A stretch of 64,000 bases of DNA. It comes from Gaeumannomyces sp. JS-464. Taxonomy: Eukaryota; Ascomycota; Sordariomycetes; Magnaporthales; Magnaporthaceae. Position 1 is the first letter of the stretch; every line of letters begins with the position of its first letter. The DNA is taken from the NCBI GenBank assembly GCA_002197995.1, contig NGZR01000003.1:1984001-2048000 (forward strand). Direction: 5' to 3'. Under the pieces are notes generated by a model, which worked only from the letters and a program-made list of their open reading frames with translations, was not told the origin of the DNA and did no database searches. Both the position numbers and the translations under genes were made by a program. Shown here one piece after another: positions 1 through 12,810 of the stretch.

Positions 1-335
1 TCACTCCGCCCTGAGAATGACAACAAGTCCAATCCTTTTTTAATTCTTGCATTTCGTCACAACGGGATGACAAGATTTCCCTCCTGTCCAAATCCCGCTC
101 TTCTTCCCGATATCTCTCCCTCCCCTATCACATTGGACGAATCGGGTTACAAAATGGGCACCGGTTGCGCAGACAAATACGATCGTCGCATCTGTTCTTC
201 ATCGTCCTCCATCTCCGTCTCATTAGATGCATCGATATGAACATCTGCATAGGTCTAAACGTGCATGCTCGGACTGAAAAGCTCCATCCTTTTTGGTTGT
301 CCCCTTTGTCCCATGTATTCGCTTGCAAGCCTGTC
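1..335. other. 3' flank of the seryl-tRNA synthetase gene
   Basis: No gene is visible here. The stretch lies downstream of the minus-strand synthetase stop codon and probably holds its 3' untranslated region. Short open frames on both strands show no recognisable motif. Confidence 0.5.
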
Positions 336-2579
336 TTAAACCTTGGTTTCGCTCAACTTGTCGGCCACCTCGGCCACCGCGCCCGACACAGTAGCAGCTG
401 CTGCCGCCGCCTTCTGCTTGGCGCCGCCCTTCTTGCTGGCCTCCTTGGCCTCCTTAACCGCCTTTGCCTGGGCTGCGAGGTCCTTCGGGAGCTCCCGCGT
501 GAATGCGATGAAGTCCGGCGCTCCGGGCAGGTACTTCCGCAGCGGCTCTGGGACTTTGAATCCCTGATGGAGAGAGAGAGAGAGAGGCAACCGTTAGCAA
601 ACTCCCGCATATGCCGAATGCATTGCGCATTCAGGGAATCGTATCGATCCTTACAGTCTCGGTCTGGTAGTTCTCTAACAGACAGCACATTGTTCTTGAC
701 GTGGCCGTGAGAGTCGAGTTCAGGCAGTGAACGTAGCTCTTCTTGGTCTATTTTGGGGGTCAGTAGAGGTCCATGCTCCTATTTTCCACGCTCCTTAGCA
801 CATTCAAGGGGGGTCACTAACAGTAGTCTGAGTCTTGGTGCCGAATCGAATGTCAAGTGACCTCGACTGGTAGTCGGTCTGTTCATCATAGTTTCAGTCC
901 TGCTTTCTGAGGCTCCTTTGTTTGGAGTATGGACTTACGCAGTTGGAGCATGAGACAAGCTCCTTGTACTCCCCTGGAACGGGAACCAGGCTGTGATACA
1001 TCACAGTGTTAGCGACAGCGTATCTGTTGACGGGGCGGCTTCTTCAAGTACCTTCGAGATCGAACTTCTTCGCCGCCGCGTTGTTCAGAGCGCCAGAGAC
1101 AATTGAGACGACCCGGCTAAATTCAACAAACATCTTGTTAGCGGATTGCTTAGCAGGGAAGCAGGGTGTCACTGCAAGCGGATAGGAGAGCATACTATGG
1201 TAATCCGAGCCCCTTGTAGAACTCCTCGGAGTTGGCGATCATCTCATCGAACATCTCCCATGACTTCTCCGGATCAGCTGCACACCTAGTCAGTTTGGTT
1301 TCTTTCAAGTGGGCGACCCAAGTGGAAATACCGCGGGTGCGTACTTATGCAGAACTGCTCGACCTTCCTAAATTTCGAGAAGAAAAAAAAACGTAAGCAA
1401 ACTAGATCGGCCTAGCAGACAGGTGGTGTGCGCCGCTTTAGGGAACCACTTACTCGAACTGGTGGACACGGAACGTTCCCCAGACATCACGGCCGTGACC
1501 GCCAGCCTCCTTGCGGAAGCATGTGCTGTATCCTGCATACTTCAGGGGGAGGTCCTGCGGCAGCAGCCATTCGTTGGCGTGGTAGACCGAGATGGGCTGC
1601 TCCGAGGTGGCGATGAGGTACTTGTCGGCCTCGCCGTCCACAACCTTGTAGAGCTCTACTTCAAAGTTAGCCCATCACCCGCGGCGCCTCTTTTTCCGCC
1701 TCTCGATAACGCGGAGCACACATACCCTCGTCAAACTGCTCCAGCTGGGCCGTCTTGGACATCTGGTCCTTGAGGAGGAAGAACGGGGGCTGGAGGGCCG
1801 TGTAGCCCTTGTTGGTCAGGAACTCGATGCCGTAGTTTATGATGGCCTGGTTCAGGAAGACGCCCCTGAGCAGCAGAAAAAATCACCCTGTCAGCGAGGG
1901 CACGACACGCACGCGCGCTAGAGGGGGCCCAGCACCACAACTCCCCCCAAAAAGGACACCACGCCCACCCACCATTGCCTCAGGAAATAGCCGCGGTGGC
2001 CGACGGCCTTGGTGCCGCGCTCCGGGTCGTAGCCGTCGAGCCTGGTGAGGACCTCGTGGTGGCTGAGGCACTCGCGCTTCTCGACCGTCATGCCCTCGGG
2101 CGCCCATGTCCTCTGGACCTCGTTATTGTCCTCGTTATCGCTGACGGGGACCGAGATCGTGCCGATTATGGTTGTGAGCTTCTTGTTGAGCAGCTTCTCC
2201 TTCTCGACGGCCAGGTCCTGGAGGCGCTTCTTCTCCTTCTCGAGCGCCGCCTTCTCCCCCAGCAGCTCGTCCCGCGTTCTCCTTGGCCTTCTTCTTGGCC
2301 CCGATCTTCTTCTGCACCTCGTTTATCTGGGTGCCCATCTGCATCGCCGCGTAGTTGGCTGTAGCGGAGAGGAAAGGACGAGAAAGGATTAGTTAGCACG
2401 GGGTAGTCTTGTCTTGCTGGAGCTATCCAGGACGGCGACTCACTTTGCCTGTGGTCCTCCCACATGGCAATGATCTCGTCAACGATCTCGACCGAGGCAT
2501 GGCGACGGCGCTGCGACTCCCGGATCTTCTCCGGGTTGCCGCCCCGCTCCACGATGAAGTCGGTCGCGTCGAGAACCAT
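336..2579 (-). CDS. SES1: Cytosolic seryl-tRNA synthetase (class II)
   Basis: Charges tRNA-Ser with serine in the cytosol. Eleven exons can be traced from the ATG at 2577-2579 (protein start [20 protein letters not shown]) to the stop at 336. Exon 2 (2358-1973) carries the N-terminal coiled-coil arm that binds the tRNA. The catalytic core follows, with class II motif 2 in exon 4 (1658-1454; [12 protein letters not shown] then FRVHQFE) and the C-terminal signature [11 protein letters not shown] in the last exon. The lysine/alanine-rich tail is typical of fungal cytosolic enzymes. The frame is broken twice: one extra C at 2271-2273 and one missing base at 971-974. With both corrected the exons total 1467 nt, or 488 residues, the normal length. 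Ten introns is high for such a gene; one polypyrimidine tract is a (CT)n run at 570-586. Identity is firm; the breaks look like sequence errors. Confidence 0.95.
570..586. repeat. (GA)n / (CT)n dinucleotide run in a synthetase intron
   Basis: A short GA repeat on the plus strand. It reads as a CT tract on the coding strand, directly before the last intron's acceptor, so it probably serves as the polypyrimidine tract. Confidence 0.8.
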
Positions 2580-3608
2580 TGTTGCTGCCCAATTGACCCA
2601 GCCGTAGGAGGCACAAGACGATTTCGCTGTTCCCGGTGTTTGGCTCTTTGCGCCGGCTTGTCTTGTGTCTGGCGCGCTTTTTGAGGAGAGAACGTTGCGT
2701 GGTGGAGGAGGCGGGGCAGCAGCGTCACTCAAAATATTTTGGCGGGTAGAGCTGTCGCGGGACGGCCTTCGTCGCGACGCCAAAAAAAGGGGGCGAGTCA
2801 CAACGACAAAGAGTCACGCCGATATCAGACACTTCAGATTCAGTCGCCCCCGACATCTCACCCAGACAGTACCTAAACTTGCGCTATCACAAAACCTCAA
2901 ACGCCAGCTTCCCAGACATACCTGAAATTATGAGCACGTACGGAGATGATGCCGACAGCACATGCTGTGTGCACTAATCAGGATACGTACCCCCATCATA
3001 TTTACCCGTGGGGACCCGAGCCTAGAAGCAACCGAAATTCCCGCCTGCTCTCCGGCGCCTCACCCTTCCATCCTGCGACTGGGACAGCGGCCGTGAGACG
3101 ATAGAAAAAGCCGTCACCCAATGTTGACTGTAGACCAAGAGAAACAGAAAGAAACGAGGAAGAAGTAGGATAAGGGGGAAGAAAAGAAGCCAGCAAGGAA
3201 CGCCTGCGACAACACGATCAACAGAACCCGTCCACCATGCCATTCATGGCAATGTTCCTCCATTTCGGTGCCCGGTGAACGTATCCCAGCTGCTTAGCTT
3301 GGGATATGTTCAGCCCTGGACCACCAAGCACGCCCTCGTGGGCATACAACAGCTTGTCTTAGTGCAATGTGCCACAACACTGGGGCACACGCCAGCCTAG
3401 CCCCTGGACTGAACAAAGGGGTCAGGGCCATACAATGTAATTCAACCGTGGGCAGGGGCGCCGTCAGGGGAAGGAGGAAATGGGAAACGTCAACGTAACG
3501 AGTACCGCACTTCCCTTACTTCCTCCGTCCCCGCCTCCCAGCCACAATTCTCACTCTCCACTCCATCGCACTAACAGGCTCCTCTACTGTCGGCCCTTGA
3601 ACTGCGCC
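2580..3608. other. Intergenic region, synthetase promoter side
   Basis: About 1 kb between the synthetase start and the Rheb stop, both on the minus strand. It must hold the synthetase promoter and the Rheb 3' UTR. I see no coding exon, RNA gene or repeat here. Confidence 0.5.
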
Positions 3609-4551
3609 TCACATCACGCAGCAGCTCTTGCTGCCGCTCACAGCCTCGCTCCCGGTAGGCGTGTTCTCGATGCGTGAGATCATCAGCTCAAAGGCCTTGG
3701 CCACATTCTCGTTATAGCGAGCGCTGGCCTCCGTATAGCCGCACTTGAGCTCGTTGGCAAGAGCCTGTCCGTCGGCAGGGCTGACCTGGCGCTGCTCCGG
3801 CCTCAAGTCGCTCTTGTTGCCCACGATGACAATGGGAACGTCGTTTTCGCTCACGCCCTGTTTGTTTGCCGTCCATCTCCCCCACGCACGTGGGAGGAGG
3901 GCGACGATTAGCCAGCTGGGTGGGGAAAGAAAACGGCCAGACCTTGGCACAGCAACGCCGCTAGCCGCTCCGGGCTTCACCGGGTGCAAGGAGAGGAGAG
4001 CTATACTGACGAGATGGTGGATAATCTTGTCCCGGATGGTCCTCACCATCTCGAAGGATGTTAGGGACGAAACCGAGTAGACGATCATGTAGCCATGGAT
4101 GCCAATGAAGTGCTTGGAGTTCAGAATGCTGTACTCGTCCTGGCCAGCAGTGTCGACGATCTCAGTCATAAAGTCTTGCCCCTTGAACCTTATCTCTTTG
4201 CTAAAGGTGTTCTCGATGGTCGGATAGTAGCTCTCGACGAAATGACCGTCGACGAATTGGACCGCCAGCGAAGACTTGCCTGTTCGCGAGAGGGGTCGGG
4301 GAGGGTGCCGCAATCAGCATGCCACTCATCGTTCACATGGTATCCCGCCATCTGCCCAGCAGACCCAATGGCGCCGTCTCCGCCCCCCGGTTCGGCATGC
4401 CTTCCCCAAAGCACCCGAGCCCGGCGTGTCGGCCGCCGGCCTAGCCGGGGCCACCTCCACCGCGCGCGAATTGGGGGACTGGCGGGGGCGGTCAGCACTC
4501 ACCCACCGAGCGACTCCCAACAATCGCAATCTTCCTCTGCTTGGTCGGCAT
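3609..4551 (-). CDS. RHB1: Ras-family GTPase Rheb (Rhb1)
   Basis: Small GTPase acting upstream of TOR kinase and, in fungi, in basic amino-acid uptake and nitrogen response. Three exons (4551-4503, 4279-4011, 3857-3609) give 188 residues with intact frame. The P-loop GSRSVGKS is split by intron 1; the Arg at the position of Ras Gly12 is the Rheb hallmark. Switch I (YYPTIENTF), DTAGQDEYS (G3), NKSD (G4) and a C-terminal CCVM CaaX box for farnesylation are all present. The start MPTKQRKIAIVG is the usual Rheb N-terminus. It sits alone, with about 2 kb of empty DNA upstream. Identification is secure; the cellular role is inferred from family knowledge. Confidence 0.95.
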
Positions 4552-6681
4552 CTTTGCCGTCGTAGTAGCCGCGTGTCTCGGGGGTGTGGCGGCGGGGCGG
4601 AGATCGGCTACGCAGGTCGGGTAGCCCCAATGCTCCTGAGTTCGCTGTGCGTGATTGGAGCAGAACCTCGGCTTCGATTGGATCCAATCGAGCTGAATGA
4701 GGTTTTCTGTTATTTCGGTAGGTGGTGCCGATGGTGGTGGGCGACGCGATGCGGTCAGCTGAGGGAAGCGAGGCGCTGACTGCCCGCCGCAAGGGGTGGA
4801 AGCTCCAGTCGCTGGGAGGAAGCACGGGGTCCGCCTCGGCTCAACTGCTAGGTGTAGGTAGGTTAGGTAGCTTTTTCGCGCTGCTGTCTAGAGCTGCAGG
4901 TGTAACGAATAAAAAAAGAGGGTTGGTTCGAGAAGCAAAGCAAGCAACACAACCAAAGAAAACAGCAAGACACGTTCGGAACAATTAAAAAAGGAGCAAG
5001 AAGCAGAAAACCAAAAAAGAGTTGCAAACACGACTCCTTAAGCTTGTGGAGTGAACCTGGGTGGGCGCCGCCAGCGGGCAGTTACACCTTCGTCGCCCGT
5101 CGGGTCTAGGTTCCGCCACTGAGCAAAGAGGCAGGCGTGAGTGGTTACAAAACGGCTGCAGGGACAAGAACCCCCGTTAGCTAACGCACACGCGCGCGGT
5201 GGACCTCTTTTTGCGGGCAGCTTCACTCGCACCGCCCCATATAATGACGGGCGGGGACTTTTTTGCTCTGCCCTGCAACACAGGGAGCGAAGAGTGACGA
5301 GAGCTTGAGGTCCAGGAGGAAAATGGCCGTGAAAGGGGAGAAGGAAGCAAAAAGAAAACACGGACGCTACAGTCAGTGGAGGTACTGCACCCACCGCCAC
5401 CGCTGCCGCCGCCGCCAACAACAAAAGTCACTTTTCGTCGAGGCTCGAGGCAATGAAAATTGACAGAACGTTGCGGCTCTGGCCGGCGTTGTAACATTTC
5501 CTGCCAACCGAACCAGGGGGTTTGCCGACCAGCAGACTTTTCTGGAACGCGCACTTGCCCTCCCACACTTGCAGCTACGACCACCCCAAAAGGGAACATG
5601 AATTGATTGCATCATGGATGGGTGACCCTCCTTTCCCCTCGGCCATGTTGCCTCCGACCGCGCCGGGGAAGCACACAAATTCGCCCATGTGGCACCCACG
5701 CGAGTGCGACCGGCCACGGCAGCAGCAATTTCCGTCGAAGGCAGAATTGTTTAGTTCAAGTCTTTGTCCCCCCCTGGGATTTTTTTTTCTTTTTCTTTTT
5801 TAACCGATTAACCAGTGAATCTCATCCAGTCAATCTCTTTCATCACCGTCCGGCGGCCTTCATCGCTTGGGACGGCGACCCAACCGTGCCAAAAATGATC
5901 TGGCCAAGATCCGGTGAATACCATAAAATCTAGGCCGCTGGGCCAAAGCCCGACCCCCGTTCGTGTAACCAAGGAACCCGCATGCTGCAGCATTGCTGAC
6001 ATCCCGCTGATTCGCCAAACAGTCCACAGCCTGCATCTGTTTTGCTCACGGGACCGTTCCGACGCGGCCGGCGAACCTGGGGAGACCGACCGGTGCAGTT
6101 TACCCTCAATTCTTATTCGTTTTCTTGGCTTCGGCACCAGCTCCCCGCCCCACCAACACAACCATGCGGGAGCGTAATGTCCTATACACTCAGGAACCCC
6201 TCTAACTCCTCTAAAAGACATGTATATATACCTTGTGCAGTTGATAAAAAAAATAGAAAATAGTAAAAATAAATAAAAATAAATAAAAAATTAAGAAAAA
6301 ACGCCGTCAAATAAGATGTCCATCCGCCTATGCAACGGGGTAAGAAGGTATGCAAGCAGATGAAAAAGAAAGGCAGAACTGTCAAATATGTTGAAGCAGG
6401 AGGCTTGGGAAAGTAAAAGCATCGCGTCTGTGATAAGAATGAGCCAACAAGGTAGGTAATAATAGACAGTAGAATCATCGGAACCGATCCTTCATCAGCT
6501 GCTTCAAGGGCAATGTCTGCAGCGGGTCTATCGTCACACAGCATCATGCTATGCCAGCCAGTCAACGAAATCAAACCAATCATGCCTCGACCATACAATA
6601 GCGCGCCATGCGTCGCCATGAAGGAAAAAAAAAAAAAAAAAGGATCATAACGTATCGCTCTCTCACTGGTGGTCATCATAA
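4552..6681. other. Intergenic region between Rheb and WAPL
   Basis: About 2.1 kb of non-coding sequence with A- or T-rich tracts (for example 5780-5800, 6240-6300 and 6627-6643). It should hold the Rheb promoter and the WAPL 3' UTR. Open frames here are low-complexity and show no family motif. Confidence 0.5.
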
Positions 6682-9567
6682 TCATCGCCGCATGCTTGCC
6701 AACCGCTCGGCCAAGGCCCGCAGCCGGCGAGAACTGCCGCCGTGGTCGTCCTCGGCCCCGGCGGCCTCGGCAGCGGCAGCCTCGCTCTTCTCGTGGAGCA
6801 CCGCAAACTCCCGGATCGAGCTCAGGAGCGGCTCCAGGCCGCCGCCAGCATTGAGCGCCTCGAACCTCTTCCTGATGGGGTCGTAGTGGCACAGGTATCC
6901 GAGAAGGACCGACAGATAGCCAAAGGCGACGTTTATGTGCGTTTTCTCCTCCGAGTCGGCCTGCAGCAAAAACAAAACTGGTCAGTCACGGCACGCTTCG
7001 CGCGCAACATCATCCTTTTGGGTCAAGGGCATCCCCGTCGCCTCGCTCACCTCTGCGGTCCTGGAGCGGTAGCGCAGGAAGACGCCAATGAGCCGGTCCA
7101 GCGCCTCAGACCCGTCAAGGGTTCGCCCAGCAGACTCGCCGTGCTCGGAGAGGTTGATCATGACGCCGAGGATCAGAACCAGTGTATCAAGAACGGCCCG
7201 GACAAACGAGCCGGCCGCGAGAGACTGCAAAACTTCATCGAATGCGCTGCAAGCCGCCCGGGCGAGCTCAAGAAGAATGCTCTTCTCCAAGAAGAGGCTA
7301 TGCGCCGCCTGGTTGTTATTTGCCGTGTTGAGCGTGAGCTTCAGCACCAGCATCTCGAGCTCGCCCAGCTGCTCTGCTCTGTGCGTCATTGATGTCTCGA
7401 GGATGCTGGCAACGACCGGCAAGTGCTTCTTGTTCCAGACCACCCCTGCGCTCGTCTGCATAGCAAAAACAGAGTATTTGTGCAGCAGAGATAGCGCCAG
7501 GAACAGGTCTAACGACTCTGGCTGCTTGGGGAAATCCCAGCTCTGAGATGTTCGATTCTCTGCAGCAGAAGCCAAGAAGCTAAAGACTCTCGCCGTGACC
7601 GAGGCAGAGAAAAGGTCTTCCAGATCTTCCACCATGGATTGCTGCATTATCAGATGCATACACTTCAGCGCCAGCGTGCGGGGTGTGAGCACTGTGGGCT
7701 GGGCACCGTCCCATATGTTCAGCTGGAGCAAGCAAGACTTGACGCCAGCTAGGTTTGTTTGCGCAAACTTGGACATGTTGCTCTTCCTGTCCTTTGCCAG
7801 CACGGAAATATCCGTATCCAGAGAGAGAAGGAGGTCGATAAGCCGTGCCAGGTCTTCAAAGACAAGCTGCCGGGTCAAATTAGAAGGGGTGGCCGACTCG
7901 AGGAAGATGACGAGGACGGCGGCCATCAAATACCCCGCAATAGGGTCGGTCTCGTCACCAACACCTTTGAGGAGGGTGGGCGTGGCATTGTGATGGTCAG
8001 AGAATTGGCGGCGGAAGGTCTTCTGCTGAGACTTCTGAGCCATCTCAAGCAACGCATTCCTCCGGCTAGACGAAGGCTTCGTGGTCGGCACGCCGACCCT
8101 GTCCAGGATATCGTTCATTTCATCGGTGGTCCTGTTGTTTGCGCCAGCCTTTCGTAGCTCATGGAGACTCCTTACCGCGCCCGACGTGGACGCGTCCTCA
8201 ACGAGTCCGTCATCAAAGTCGAAGATACTGTCTTTCATTAGACTAGGTGCGTCCAGGAGCGGTTGCGCCAGGGCCATCTCCTCGGCCTTGTCCGAGTCGA
8301 GACCGCTCATGAAGTCATCAGCAAGCATAGTACGCTGTTGGCTGTAGGTGTATTTCAGGCCTGGCTTCCGGGGCATTGAAATCTGGCGGCCAAAGGTTCG
8401 TGGCCTCGGTGTCTCGCTCGCCGGCGTGGAACCATAGCCGGAGCCCCCCATGTCGTTCGGGGTTTCGATACCTTGGGGACCACTGGACGCCGGTGTCTGC
8501 TCGACCTCCGACTCGTCATCAGACCCAGAGGATGATGACGACGGCGACGGGCTCCGTTCAGCCTGTGCGGTGAGAGCGTCTATAAGTCGTGGCCTCCGCT
8601 TGACAGGCGGGGTTTGTGTGCGTTCCTCGCTGTCCGAAGGAACAAGCTTGCGCCGTGTAGGAAGTATCGCAGATTGCCTTTCGGTGGAGAAAACAACTTT
8701 GGTCACCGACGCCTTGGGTCGAGAGACGGCATCGGTCGCAGGTGGGAGCTCGACCCGCATCTTCTCGGGACTCCTCCTCCGCGTCGCTACTTCCTTCGGG
8801 GCATCTTCCTCGACGACGAGCGGCCTGGACCTCTTCTCGGGACTTATCCTTCGCGCAGGGCCATCTTTCAGGCTACCCAGAGGTTCTTTGGCAACGACAC
8901 GCTCGGGCGCAGCTGGCACCGCGACGGGCAGCTCGGTCGGTGGAGGCTTCAGTTTTCGAGGAGGTCGGACAGGTATTGACTTCCGCGCAGCCTTAGCGGG
9001 GGCCGCCGTGCTGGCCGTGACCGGGGCGGAGCTGCTGCTGGCTCCTGGAGGGGAGAGACGGGCGGGGCGTTTCTTGGTGCCGAGGGGTGCGGTCTTTTCC
9101 CTCGTGGTCTTCGGTCTTTCATCCTCCAGGTCGCCCGGGAACGCATATGGATCGGGACTGGACGAGCGCTGCTTCTTAGGCTGGCGCGCCATAGGCTGCT
9201 GCGTGGGTTTCCTCTTCATTGGCAATTTGGGGTCCTGCGCCATCTTTGCGGTTTCTGGTTCTTTTCCGGCGCCCACGACGAAGCCAAAGCTTGAGAGTTT
9301 TGCTTGCGCCCCCGACTCATGCTTCTTCACAGTCTCTTGCCTCTTCTCGGTCTCCTTGGATTGCGTTGAAGGCATGGCCCGCGCTGGCGCATTCCGGTCG
9401 TGGGATCTCGATTTCGTATTTTCTGACTGACCGGCAACTGCGTCCCTGGACAAATTCGCCGCGGATTCCGCCGCGCTCGAGAGCCCGTTCCGAGGCTTGC
9501 TCCTGCTATAAGTCGTAGCAGCCCTCCGCTTGGGCGCCACCTCAACCTCAGCGCCAGCTGACATCAT
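6682..9567 (-). CDS. WAPL: WAPL-family cohesin release factor
   Basis: Likely removes cohesin from chromosomes together with Pds5, and influences heterochromatin. Two exons, 9567-7051 and 6960-6682, flank a 90-base intron and give 931 residues with the frame intact. The first half is a disordered Ser/Pro/Lys-rich tail. The second half, from about residue 430, is the helical WAPL domain: a conserved stretch around SLHELRKAG and DEMNDILDRVG, followed by armadillo-like helices (LILGVMINLSEHGE). The ATG at 9567 and another at 9564 are adjacent, so the start could be either. It is divergent from the uracil phosphoribosyltransferase gene with 1.3 kb between. Family call is firm on the fungal WAPL motifs; function is by homology. 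Confidence 0.88.
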
Positions 9568-10902
9568 CCTTGGTTATCCGGAACCTCCTCCCCGCAGCGA
9601 CTGGATAAGGAAGGCAATATCGATGTGGCTTTCGCGGTCGCGCCAGGTCTCGATTAGGCTCTGAAGCAAGAGTCTATTCAGCGCAATGCGAAGCTATCTC
9701 AGAAGTGCTATCGAGGGTCGCACGCAGTGGTCGCAGAAGTGCCAGAAGAACGCGGCTGTTCCCGACTCGGACGCGATGAAGGGTTCGAGGAGACGCGCGT
9801 GTGATTGGCGGTGATATGATCAAGATGTTGGGTTGCGGCAGACGGGAAGCGTCGGGCGTTGGGCGGCAGCGATGGAGCCAGATGTAGTATGCTGGAATGG
9901 ATTGGTAGTGCGATGTGCGAGAGTCTTAGCAGGATATCCAGTCAGTTTAGTCACACATGTCGCCGTCGTCGTTGCGAGCGTTGTTGTTTGTTTCGGCCGG
10001 ATGTAGGCTGTGCTGTCCGGTGGTGTGGCCAGAAACGGACCAGCCCTCCAGCGCCAGCAGCCGCCCCACAAGCCACAAGCCCCGCCTATCTGGAAGCCGA
10101 GTCAATTGGGGGTGGGCGACTCCATGGCATGAGGGGCCAGGGGCTAGATGTGGAATGTCAATCGCTCGCAAGTCGCGGAAACAACAGAGAAGTGAGGGAG
10201 GGCTCTGCCTCAATGGCACCTGTTTTCAGAGAATCGATTGCATCCAGCGGCTCCTCCCTGAGCCTGCAGTGCCCTGCATGAGCGCTGCGACCTGTTCTCG
10301 TCCTGGTTGGATGGCTGTCCGGTGCAGGACCCCGTTCCCCGGGCCTGGTTGACTTGGGCTGATGGAGCCAGACCGGCCAGGCCATTCAATCACGGTCCAA
10401 GGAGCCTCGGCCGTCGAGCGCGACACCCACCAGACAGACGTCCTCCGCTCCCACCATGCGGGCTAGGTGGTTTAGGTTTTGCGCAGCATCGGGCTGGCTA
10501 CGGTTACCGGGTGCACATATCGGCTGCCACGACACGGAAATGCGGGGCGTCGTCCAGACCTTCCACTTGTGCCTGTGCCCGCCACCTGCGATAGGGCGCT
10601 CAGTCGGCGACCCATGTCGGACAACAACCTATGGAGGGAAATAAATTCGAGCTCTTACATGGACGATCCGCCCTGTCGTGTGCCTCTCGGTCTGTAGTCT
10701 TACTTTGCGCTCCTCGGCCAAGTCCATTCCCCTCGTTGCATCACGAGGTCCCTCATTTTATTCCATAACCATTACTGCCCCGGCCCCCTTCTCCGCCCCG
10801 CACCGTCTTACCTGAATAGCAGTCCCGTCCCGTTGTGGCTGTTTGACTGCCAGACTGCTTCCCGCCTCCCTGTGCTCCTATCCGCACCGCGCCCAGCCCA
10901 CC
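9568..10902. other. Divergent promoter region, WAPL and uracil phosphoribosyltransferase
   Basis: A 1.3 kb gap between two genes facing away from each other, so it holds both promoters. The last 100 bases before the plus-strand gene are pyrimidine-rich, as is common near fungal transcription starts. No coding exon seen. Confidence 0.55.
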
Positions 10903-11941
<1,039 letters not shown>

Positions 11942-12204
11942 CGGAGGAGAATCTTGGCGTCACCGGGTGTCATCCGCCCTTCCTTTCCAAAGGCGAGAAC
12001 CGTTTCGTCCAGTAGTAGCCGTCGACCCATCCTTAATTACCGTTGTACGCTTGACGAGGACGAAACGGGCAGTGTATGTTGGCGGCTGTAGATTGATTGT
12101 TTGTGTGGGAAGCGTGGTGTAAGCCGCCCCCTCAATCCCTGGTAGTTTGCTCGGAGTCGGCAAACCCCAAGAGAAGGGGGGGCATCGAGGGCGTGCGTAA
12201 CTCC

Positions 12205-12810
12205 TCAGTCGTAGTCGTCGTCATCGGCCACGATTCCATCTCCCGTATATCTGGTCCTGTCGTCGCCCTCGTCGTCTGCGTACTTGCTCGCTGCTGGTTT
12301 GGGGCGGCTCGAGCTGGCGCCGGCCCCTCGGGATTCGGTGTTGGTCCCTTGCGCGACGGCGTCGGCGGCGTCAACCCACTCTCCGTAGACGTCGACCGCG
12401 GCCGATAGATCTGGACGGCACAGGTGCGTCAGCGCAAGGGACAGAACGGCGGCGCCGACAGAAGGAAAAGATGGGCGTGTGTGTGGGGGAACGTACAGTT
12501 GATACCACACTGGAACCTTTGGCCGCAGACCTTGCACTCCAGCTGTCCTATGCCCAACTTCTTATCGAGCTTGACATCGACCGACTTCTCGTGGTTGCAG
12601 AAGAACAAGTGAACGTTGTCGGGAGAGGGTCTCTCTGCGCGCGGGCGTGGGAAGGTCAGTGGGTTAGTCGCGGGCTGTCCTAGGCATAGGTTGCGCATGC
12701 AGGGCTTTGGTGCTGCATCGGCGCGCACGCGCGCAAACCGCGGCGCATCGGGGTTTGCGGCTCACCTTCTTCTTCGCCTGCGGCTTGCTGGAGCTCTTGC
12801 GTTTGCCCAT
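12205..12810 (-). CDS. ELF1: Transcription elongation factor Elf1 (frame broken once)
   Basis: Small zinc-finger protein that travels with RNA polymerase II. Three exons (12810-12766, 12634-12497, 12410-12205). It begins with the basic tail MGKRKSSSKPQAKKK, followed by the zinc ribbon whose second half is CKVCGQRFQC. Next comes the conserved helix LSAAVDVYGEWVDAADAV and an acidic, disordered C-terminus. One base is missing near 12603-12606, inside the first Cys-x2-Cys pair. Adding it restores both zinc-binding cysteines and gives 129 residues. It is convergent with the uracil phosphoribosyltransferase gene (263 bases between stops) and divergent from URC1. Confidence 0.92.

Noticed and set aside
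8450..9430. Long plus-strand open frame opposite WAPL
   Set aside because: Shadow of the Ser/Pro-rich WAPL tail; no motif.
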